A program made the position numbers and the translations under genes. Below the pieces are notes generated by a model. It was not told where the DNA came from, searched no databases, and saw only the letters and a program-made list of their open reading frames with translations. Below, one piece after another: positions 58,911 through 64,000 of a stretch of 64,000 nt of DNA (positions are counted from its first letter, which is position 1; each line of letters begins with the position of its first letter). Source of the DNA: Sva-07 sp963743825 (GTDB lineage: Bacteria > Actinomycetota > Acidimicrobiia > Acidimicrobiales > Ilumatobacteraceae); contig CAVURC010000002.1 of the NCBI GenBank assembly GCA_963743825.1, forward strand, positions 1 through 64,000, given 5' to 3'.

Positions 58911-59755
58911 GAGCGCCTCACGACCGATTCGATCGCCCGGATCACCGACGGCACGAATCGATCGGCGTTGGCGACTGCCGCATCGTGCATGCCGTCGACG
59001 CGGAACGCCTCGGTGTCCGGGATCAGTTCGAACAACTTCACCTGGCGTCGCAGCGGGACCACCTGGTCGCGCATCGTCAGCACGTTCGACACGGGCACGT
59101 CGATTTCGGCCAGCCAGTCGGTCGACGAGAAGTTGCCCGTGGCGCTCCCGGCCTCGAGCACCATCCGCCAGTCGTGGGTGGCCGCCTGCTGGATCGCCCA
59201 CGGCTCCCACTGCATCGTCTTGCGCTGGAGGTAGAGCTGTTCGGTCAACCAGACCTTGGCGCTCTCGGGAGCGAGGCGGGCCATCGTTGCGAGCCCGGTC
59301 AGCCCGAGCAGCATCCTGCGCTCGTTGCGGCGCGCTGCGAAGTATGGAGCGGTCGCGCACAGCACGAGTCCCGTGACCCGCTCGCGATGTCGCTTCCACA
59401 CGAGTTGGGCGATCGGGCCGCCCATCGAGTAGCCGACGGGAATGAACGTGTCGACACCCAACGCTGCAGTCACGTCGGCGACGTCGTCGGCGCAGTCCTC
59501 CAATCGGAACGGCTGTTTGGTGCGCACACCGGTGCCGTGCCCGCGATGGTCGAACGCGATCACGCGGAAGTGTTCGCCGAGCGTCTCGTAGCACTTGAAC
59601 CAGTTGAGGTCGGCCGTCGCTGTCCATCCGTGCAGGAGGGCGATGACAGGGGCTCCCGGCTGCCCGCCGAAGTCACGCACGATGATCGTGCCGCGGTCGC
59701 CGAGGTCGACGAATCGGCCCGGGGGAAGTTTGGGTGTCAGGATGTCCTGACTCAC
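58907..59755 (-). CDS. Alpha/beta hydrolase
   Basis: A 282-residue alpha/beta hydrolase. It shows LLHGWTATADLNW (oxyanion loop), FRVIAFDHRGHGTGVRT, and the nucleophile elbow VGYSMGGPIAQLVW with Ser as nucleophile, unlike the Asp enzyme at 4003. The acid and His lie near VLTMRDQVVPLRRQ and VDGMHDAAVANADRF. A lipase/esterase-like role is likely, substrate unknown. The GTG at 59755 is chosen: the longer frame overlaps the greA stop, and GAGGTCGCGG precedes this GTG. Between greA and the ABC1 kinase gene in one transcript. Confidence 0.83.
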   Translation of the reverse strand: MSQDILTPKLPPGRFVDLGDRGTIIVRDFGGQPGAPVIALLHGWTATADLNWFKCYETLGEHFRVIAFDHRGHGTGVRTKQPFRLEDCADDVADVTAALGVDTFIPVGYSMGGPIAQLVWKRHRERVTGLVLCATAPYFAARRNERRMLLGLTGLATMARLAPESAKVWLTEQLYLQRKTMQWEPWAIQQAATHDWRMVLEAGSATGNFSSTDWLAEIDVPVSNVLTMRDQVVPLRRQVKLFELIPDTEAFRVDGMHDAAVANADRFVPSVIRAIESVVRRS

Positions 59756-59765
59756 TACCGCGACC

Positions 59766-60215
59766 TCAGGCTTGCTCGACACGCAGCACCGTCACGGTGA
59801 GCGCACCGTTGGGTGCTTCGTAGGTGATGATCGCACCAGCCTCGGCACCGTCGAGGACCTTGCCGAGTGGCGACGTGCGGCTGATCACGTCGGCGCCGTC
59901 GACCTGTTCTTCCATGTTGCCGATGAGATATCTCTCGGCGTCGTCCTCGGAGTCGCCCTCGTACACCACGGTGTAGATCTTCGAGCCCTCGACGATCTGA
60001 GCGTTCTCCAACAGATGCTCCAGCTGACGGATGCGGCCCTCCATGTGGCCCTGCTCGTCCTTGGCCGCGTGATATCCGGCGTTCTCCTTGAGGTCGCCTT
60101 CCTCGCGGGCACGCTCGATCTTGTTGGCGACCTCGATCCGGCCACGCGTGGTCAGATCGTCGAACTCGGCCTTCAGGCGTTCGTACGCGGCGGGTGACAA
60201 CTGGACTTCGGCCAT
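59766..60215 (-). CDS. greA: Transcription elongation factor GreA
   Basis: Stimulates RNA cleavage by backtracked RNA polymerase. The 149-residue protein has the N-terminal coiled coil with the acidic tip residues in REEGDLKENAGYHAAKDEQGHMEGRIRQLEHLL, and the C-terminal FKBP-like domain with YLIGNMEEQVDGADVISRTSPLGKVLDGAEAGAIITYEAPNGALTVTVL. This is a normal GreA in size and motifs. TATCCT -10 box 9 nt before its ATG; the first gene of a three-gene unit with a hydrolase and the ABC1 kinase. Confidence 0.97.
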   Translation of the reverse strand: MAEVQLSPAAYERLKAEFDDLTTRGRIEVANKIERAREEGDLKENAGYHAAKDEQGHMEGRIRQLEHLLENAQIVEGSKIYTVVYEGDSEDDAERYLIGNMEEQVDGADVISRTSPLGKVLDGAEAGAIITYEAPNGALTVTVLRVEQA

Positions 60216-60224
60216 GCGGTTCGC

Positions 60225-60230
60225 AGGATA
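60225..60230 (-). promoter_or_regulatory. -10 box TATCCT for greA
   Basis: TANNNT hexamer 9 nt before the ATG at 60215. Confidence 0.5.
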
Positions 60231-60287
60231 CCCGCAGGCTCGTGCGCCTCGCCTGACTCGCCCTGTGATCCAAACACGTCGCCGCCG

Positions 60288-60293
60288 TAGGCT
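60288..60293 (+). promoter_or_regulatory. -10 box TAGGCT for leuB-ilvE
   Basis: TANNNT hexamer 8 nt before the ATG at 60302; divergent from greA. Confidence 0.5.
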
Positions 60294-60301
60294 CGCCGCC
60301 C

Positions 60302-61294
60302 ATGACGCACAACATCGCAGTGATCGGCGGCGACGGCATCGGCCCCGAAGTGACCGCCGAGGCCATCAAGGTGGTTCGAGCAGCAGGAGTCGACATCGCC
60401 ACGACCGACTTCGATCTCGGCGGGTCGCGGTACCTGCGCGACGGCGAGATCCTCTCCGACGAGGTGCTCGACGAGCTCCGGAGGTTCGACTGCATCCTGC
60501 TGGGCGCTGTCGGAACGCCGGAGGTTCCTCCGGGCGTGATCGAGCGTGGCCTGCTCCTGAAGATGCGCTTCGAGCTCGACCTCTACATCAACCAACGGCC
60601 ATTCGTCGGTACTGCGCCGGGCAGCGACACGCCCCACGACTTCGTGGTGATCCGTGAGAACACCGAGGGCCCGTACGTCGGTGAAGGTGGGGTGTTGCGT
60701 CGGGGCACTCCGCTCGAAGTGGCGACTCAGGGATCCGTCAACACCCGCCATGGCGTCGAGCGGTGCGTTCGCTACGCGTTCGAATTGGCGGCGAGCCGTC
60801 CGCGCAAGCACCTCACCCTCGTGCACAAGACCAACGTCCTGACCTTCTCGGGCGATCTGTGGGAGCGCACGTTCAACGAGGTCGCTGCCGAGTACGCCGA
60901 CGTCACCACTGCCTACAACCACGTCGATGCGGCATGCATCTACTTCGTGCAGGATCCGCACCGTTACGACGTGGTCGTCACCGACAACCTGTTCGGCGAC
61001 ATCCTCACCGACCTCGGCGGAGCCGTGTCGGGCGGCATCGGCCTCGCGTCGTCGGCCAACCTCAACCCGGCTCGAACCGGCCCGTCGATGTTCGAGCCGG
61101 TTCACGGCTCGGCGCCCGACATCGTCGGCACCGCAACGGCCAACCCCACTGCCGCCATCCTCAGCGCGGCGCTGATGCTCGACTTCCTCGGCGAGGGTGT
61201 CGCGGCCGACCGGATCCGTGCCGCGTGCGCTGATCCTGTCACCGGCAGCACCACCGACGTCGGTGACTCCATCGCCGCCCGCGTGGGAAACTGA
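60302..61294 (+). CDS. leuB: 3-isopropylmalate dehydrogenase LeuB
   Basis: Oxidatively decarboxylates 3-isopropylmalate to 2-oxoisocaproate with NAD+. In 330 residues it shows IAVIGGDGIGPEVTAEAIKV, LLGAVGTPEVPPGVIERGLLLKMR (the ERGLLLxLR region that binds the isopropyl group), VIRENTEGPYVGEGG, HKTNVLTFSGDLWERTF, and VVTDNLFGDILTDLGGAVSGG followed by FEPVHGSAPDIVGTATANPTAAILSAALML. All motifs of the short actinobacterial IPMDH are present. ilvE follows 4 nt after its stop, so they are co-transcribed. Confidence 0.96.
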   Translation: MTHNIAVIGGDGIGPEVTAEAIKVVRAAGVDIATTDFDLGGSRYLRDGEILSDEVLDELRRFDCILLGAVGTPEVPPGVIERGLLLKMRFELDLYINQRPFVGTAPGSDTPHDFVVIRENTEGPYVGEGGVLRRGTPLEVATQGSVNTRHGVERCVRYAFELAASRPRKHLTLVHKTNVLTFSGDLWERTFNEVAAEYADVTTAYNHVDAACIYFVQDPHRYDVVVTDNLFGDILTDLGGAVSGGIGLASSANLNPARTGPSMFEPVHGSAPDIVGTATANPTAAILSAALMLDFLGEGVAADRIRAACADPVTGSTTDVGDSIAARVGN

Positions 61295-61298
61295 CGAC

Positions 61299-62216
61299 AT
61301 GCCCATCACACCGACCCCGAAGATCTGGATGAACGGCGAACTCGTCGACTGGGACAAGGCCCAGGTCCACGTGCTCACCCACACGCTGCACTACGGCACC
61401 GGCGTGTTCGAGGGCATCCGGGCCTACGAGACCGACGAGGGTCCGGCCGTGTTCCGTCTGACCGAGCACATCGAGCGCCTGTTCAGCTCGGCGCAGATCA
61501 TGGGCATGGAGATTCCGTACACCGTCGACGAGCTGATCGCAGCCACCAAGCAGACGGTCGCGTCGACCGGACTCGACTCCTGTTACGTCCGCCCCATCGC
61601 CTACTACGGCTACGGCGAGATGGGCCTCAACACGTTGCCGTGCTCGGTCGACGTGTCGATCGCATGTTGGCCGTGGGGTGCCTACCTCGGCGACGATGCC
61701 GTCGAGAAGGGTGTGCGGATGAAGATCTCGTCGTGGACCCGCCACGACCACAACACGATGCCGCCGGCATCGAAGACGACCGGCAACTACGTCAACTCGT
61801 CGCTCGCGAAGGTCGAGGCGTTGAAGGCCGGGTACGACGAGGCGATCATGCTCGCACCGAATGGCCTCATCGCCGAGTGCACCGGCGAGAACATCTTCGT
61901 CGCCCGCCACGGCAAGCTGCTCACGCCGCCGCTGTCGGCCGGCGCGCTCGAGGGAATCACCCAGAACTCGGTGTCGACGATCGCCGCCGACCTCGGGTTC
62001 GAAGTGGTCGTCGACAACATCGCTCGCAGCGATCTGTACATCGCGGAGGAAGCATTCGTGTGCGGCACGGCCGCCGAGGTCAGCTCGATCAACTCGGTCG
62101 ACGATCGGATGATCCCGTGCCCCGGCCCGATGACGTCTGCCATCGCCGAGGTCTACCACCAGGCCATTCGCGGCCAGGATCCTCGCTACAAGGACTGGTG
62201 CGAACTCGTCCACTGA
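61299..62216 (+). CDS. ilvE: Branched-chain amino-acid aminotransferase IlvE
   Basis: Fold-type IV PLP aminotransferase that makes leucine, isoleucine and valine from their 2-oxo acids. In 305 residues it shows IWMNGELVDWDKAQVHVLTHTLHYGTGVFEGIRAYETDEGPAVFRLTEHIERLF, YVRPIAYYGYGEMGL, the PLP Lys in PPASKTTGNYVNSSLAK, LAPNGLIAECTGENIFVARHGKLLTPPLSAGALEGITQ and CGTAAEVSSINSVDDRMI, all standard for group I IlvE. It completes leucine synthesis after LeuB in the same transcript. Confidence 0.95.
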   Translation: MPITPTPKIWMNGELVDWDKAQVHVLTHTLHYGTGVFEGIRAYETDEGPAVFRLTEHIERLFSSAQIMGMEIPYTVDELIAATKQTVASTGLDSCYVRPIAYYGYGEMGLNTLPCSVDVSIACWPWGAYLGDDAVEKGVRMKISSWTRHDHNTMPPASKTTGNYVNSSLAKVEALKAGYDEAIMLAPNGLIAECTGENIFVARHGKLLTPPLSAGALEGITQNSVSTIAADLGFEVVVDNIARSDLYIAEEAFVCGTAAEVSSINSVDDRMIPCPGPMTSAIAEVYHQAIRGQDPRYKDWCELVH

Positions 62217-62237
62217 CCTTCAACGCACTCCGGCCAG

Positions 62238-62296
62238 AACCCGAAAAATGCGGTGAGATGTGCACTGAGTGCACATTCCGGCGCACATTTCGGGTT
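62238..62296. repeat. 57-nt hairpin element, family B copy 6
   Basis: AACCCGAAAAATGCGG to CCGGCGCACATTTCGGGTT, loop CTGAG; the change from CGCT/AGCG to CGG/CCG at the top of the stem keeps pairing. It lies 22 nt after the ilvE stop, between two plus-strand genes. Confidence 0.9.
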
Positions 62297-62307
62297 CTGG
62301 AGTCGGG

Positions 62308-62313
62308 TACGGT
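62308..62313 (+). promoter_or_regulatory. -10 box TACGGT, leaderless start of the LLM gene
   Basis: TANNNT hexamer 6 nt before the ATG at 62320. Confidence 0.5.
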
Positions 62314-62319
62314 CGGGCG

Positions 62320-63270
62320 ATGAACGTGGGCATGTGCTTCGATCGGAGCCTTCCGGCACCGTTCGTCGTGGAAGTGGCCGAGGCGCTCGACGCCGCGCAC
62401 GTCGATCAGCTCTGGGTGATCGAGGACTGCTTCTACACCGCTGCTGTCAGCCTGGCGGCGACTGCGTTGGCGCGTACCGAGTTGCTCACGGTCGGGATCG
62501 GCATCCTGCCGGCGGTCGCACGAAACCCGGCGGTCACGGCGATGGAGTTGGCGACGCTTGCCAACCTGGCACCCGGGCGTCTGATCGCGGGGATCGGTCA
62601 CGGCGTGCAGGAGTGGATGGAGCAGATGGGCAGCCGCTCGTCGTCGCCGCTCACGACGCTCGACGAGGCGATCACGATCGTGCGTCGGCTGCTGCACGGC
62701 GAGACGGTGACGTTCGAGGGAACTGAGTACACGATGCGTGACGTGGCGCTTCACGCCCCGCCGGAGTCGGTTCCACCGGTGCTCGCCGGTGTTCGCGGCC
62801 CGAAGTCGTTGGCACTGGCCGGTCGGGTCGCCGATGGCGTCGTGCTCGCCGAAGGCGCAGGGCCGACCTACGTTGCGCAGTCGATCGTGCGGGCGGGAAG
62901 TCCCGATCCGTTCCGAGTGTCGGTGTTCACGGCGCTGGCAATTGGTGACGACGCCAAGGAGATGCGCCGGATCATGGCGCCGTTCGTCGCCGGGATCATC
63001 GACGGTGCCAACCCGGCACCGAACGCCCACCCGCACATCGACGAGATCCGGGAACGACACGACGCTCGAGGTGTCGAGGGGATCGCCGACATGCCGGCCG
63101 AATGGTGGATCGAGTTCGGGGCGATCGGCACCCTCGACGACGCCGTTCGTCACGCAGAGGCACTCGCCGACGCAGGCGCCGATGACGTGGCGTTCTTCCC
63201 CGGCCCCACGGTCGAGCTCGCCCGCGACGACCTCGACCATGTCGTCCGCCTCGCCGCTGCCCTCCACTGA
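62320..63270 (+). CDS. LLM-class F420-dependent oxidoreductase-like
   Basis: A 316-residue luciferase-fold protein. It shows MNVGMCFDRSLPAPFVVEVAEALDAAHVDQLWVIEDC, LLTVGIGILPAVARNPAVTAMELATLANLAPGRLIAGIGHGVQEWMEQMG, and TTLDEAITIVRRLLHGETVTFEGTEY followed by PPVLAGVRGPKSLALAGRVADGVVLAE. The ARNPxxxAMELATLxxLxPGRxxxGIGHG segment is common in F420-dependent members such as methylene-tetrahydromethanopterin reductase-like proteins. Substrate unknown, F420 use inferred from the group. Single-gene unit with a TACGGT box. Confidence 0.86.
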   Translation: MNVGMCFDRSLPAPFVVEVAEALDAAHVDQLWVIEDCFYTAAVSLAATALARTELLTVGIGILPAVARNPAVTAMELATLANLAPGRLIAGIGHGVQEWMEQMGSRSSSPLTTLDEAITIVRRLLHGETVTFEGTEYTMRDVALHAPPESVPPVLAGVRGPKSLALAGRVADGVVLAEGAGPTYVAQSIVRAGSPDPFRVSVFTALAIGDDAKEMRRIMAPFVAGIIDGANPAPNAHPHIDEIRERHDARGVEGIADMPAEWWIEFGAIGTLDDAVRHAEALADAGADDVAFFPGPTVELARDDLDHVVRLAAALH

Positions 63271-63291
63271 CAGGTTCGCGACGACCAAAAC

Positions 63292-63348
63292 CACCGAAAT
63301 GTGCGGGGATATGTGCATCTGGTGCACGATCCAGCGCATTTTTCGGGT
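63292..63348. repeat. 57-nt hairpin element, family B copy 7 (divergent)
   Basis: ACCGAAATGTGCGG to CAGCGCATTTTTCGGGTT, loop CTGGT. It lies 22 nt after the LLM stop and just beyond the 3' end of the structured minus-strand transcript. Confidence 0.8.
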
Positions 63349-63372
63349 TGGGGGGGTCGAGGTTGGGGTGGG

Positions 63373-63398
63373 GAAAAACGAAAGCGCCCCGTCGGGCG
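63373..63398 (-). terminator. Rho-independent terminator of the structured transcript
   Basis: Read on the minus strand: CGCCC-GACG-GGGCG stem followed by CTTTCGTTTTT. This fixes the direction and 3' end of the transcript described next. Confidence 0.78.
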
Positions 63399-64000
63399 AC
63401 CGGCTTTCGCCGGCGCACCCTTCGGGGCTGCTCGTGGACAGGTCCACCACTGGTCGAACGTCGGGCGTTAGCCTTCGACTCGACCTGTTCACATCGCCCG
63501 TCTCGCCTTTCGGCGTGGCGGGCGATGCCGCGTTTCGGACTCGACACCGGTTTCCCGGCCTCGAACCCGCTGGCACCGCTCACGCTGACCCGGTTGCCCG
63601 TGCCCTCGGTCCTGGCGCCAATCGGAACCGACCTCGCTGAGCCCAGTTGGGGTGGCCCCAGTTCCTTCGGCTCCTCAACCACAGCTCCGTTGCCCACCGG
63701 CTGTCCGAAGACGCCCTGTGAACCCGATCGCCTCGCCGCAACGTTCGCCGGCCACGAGTTGCCTCGCAACCTCCGAACGCTCCAGCAGGTCCCCGTCTCC
63801 GCTGACCACCCGAGGGTGATCGTCGGCCCGGTCTGACCCGACTCCCGCTCCGGTCACCCGTCGCAGTCGCCGACTCGTCGTTGCCGCCGCGCTCCCGAAG
63901 GAGTCCGACGGCCCGGTCCGAGGTGGCCGTGAACACTGTCCGTGCCCCGAGTCCGCTTTCGCCTCGAGAGCAGTGCTGGCTGGGCCGAAGCCCCCTCCTC
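63373..64000 (-). ncRNA. Unassigned large structured RNA, 3' part (5' end at or beyond the window edge)
   Basis: At least 620 nt without a credible protein gene but dense in hairpins that are best formed on the minus strand. Examples: 63492-63527, a 9-bp stem (CATCGCCCG/CGGGCGATG) with a 3x3 internal loop, a 4-bp stem and a GAAA tetraloop; 63400-63413, CCGGC-GAAA-GCCGG; 63434-63447, GTGGAC/GTCCAC; and long-range GGTCG/CGACC at 63452-63485. GNRA tetraloops appear only in the minus reading, and the transcript ends in a U-tailed terminator. I looked for and did not find the conserved RNase P (GAGGAAAGUCC, ACAGAA), tmRNA or SRP signatures. What it is remains unknown; the short open frames across it look accidental. 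Confidence 0.6.

Noticed and set aside
63492..63600. A cobalamin-riboswitch-like string on the minus strand near 63530-63570 (GGGAA..GGTG..GAGTCC then CCCGCCAC).
   Set aside because: The conserved ACUGU segment is missing, no gene follows it on the minus strand, and the region ends in a terminator, so similarity is probably chance.
63373..64000. RNase P, tmRNA or SRP RNA as the identity of the structured region.
   Set aside because: GAGGAAAGUCC and ACAGAA (RNase P), the tmRNA ends and the SRP GNAR/GGAA core were not found.
1..64000. tRNA, rRNA, prophage, insertion sequence or integrase genes.
   Set aside because: Both strands were read for tRNA T-loop patterns and for transposase or integrase motifs, and none was convincing.

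Overview
The window is a 64 kb stretch of a GC-rich actinobacterial chromosome, packed with short, housekeeping-rich operons on both strands. Gene content (a mycothiol-type maleylpyruvate isomerase fold, LLM/F420-type oxidoreductases, an NdgR-like IclR regulator divergent from leuCD, a PASTA-type kinase-like receptor, no tRNA, rRNA, phage or IS gene) suggests an Acidimicrobiia-like actinobacterium such as an Ilumatobacter relative. That placement is inference from gene style, not from a database match.

Layout. 1-9.1 kb: the 3' end of an HrpA-type helicase gene, an M20 peptidase, enoyl-CoA hydratase, metallo-beta-lactamase-fold hydrolase, msrB, a flavin oxidoreductase/epoxide-hydrolase-like pair, a SnoaL-like gene, a Thr-rich membrane protein and surE. 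9.2-23.5 kb: Rieske oxygenase, an APH-like kinase with a small partner, EamA and CDF transporters, an NfuA-like Fe-S protein, DUF2277, a PLP trans-sulfuration enzyme, a HisN-like phosphatase, a tandem GNAT, dxs, an SDR and a methyltransferase. 23.6-33.1 kb: cysteine desulfurase with mnmA, a MetE-like protein, ligA and a PASTA pseudokinase. 33-39 kb: an LLM oxidoreductase, an MFE-type SDR, and a four-gene overlapping operon (membrane protein, GNAT, N-succinylamino-acid racemase/OSBS-like enolase, SCP2). 39-51.5 kb: serA, pyrF, a ferredoxin, leuA with a leucine attenuator, a DEAD-box helicase, an M20 peptidase, and leuCD divergent from the IclR gene. 52-56.3 kb: nadA-nadB-MOSC-nadC. 56.4-63.3 kb: an FKBP lipoprotein, greA-hydrolase-ABC1 kinase, leuB, ilvE and an F420-type LLM protein. 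63.37-64 kb: no credible protein gene, but a strongly structured, terminator-ended transcript on the minus strand.

How genes work together. Leucine/branched-chain synthesis is scattered over four places: leuA, leuCD, leuB and ilvE. leuA has its own attenuator with a leader peptide MLRSDLLLLL, and leuCD has a probable IclR-type operator. NAD synthesis is complete from aspartate to nicotinate mononucleotide (nadA, nadB, nadC). Cysteine desulfurase and MnmA form a tRNA 2-thiolation pair. Translational coupling by ATGA or GTGA overlaps is common (4959/4962, 11323, 35864/35867, 37030/37033, 37743/37746, 49387/49390, 54675, 58907/58910).

Three window-wide patterns stand out. First, at least 24 genes have a TANNNT -10 box 6-10 nt before the start codon, so most operons look leaderless. 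Second, intergenic spaces carry three families of hairpin-forming repeats: eight perfect palindromes centred on GTCNGAC (seven of them beside a stop codon, most only 1-3 nt away), seven copies of a roughly 57-nt element beginning CCGAAA and ending TTTCGG, and three copies of a 50-nt inverted repeat with covarying arms. Third, eight genes are interrupted by nine frameshifts, eight of them equivalent to a single extra base and several in G/C runs, which looks more like sequence error than real decay.
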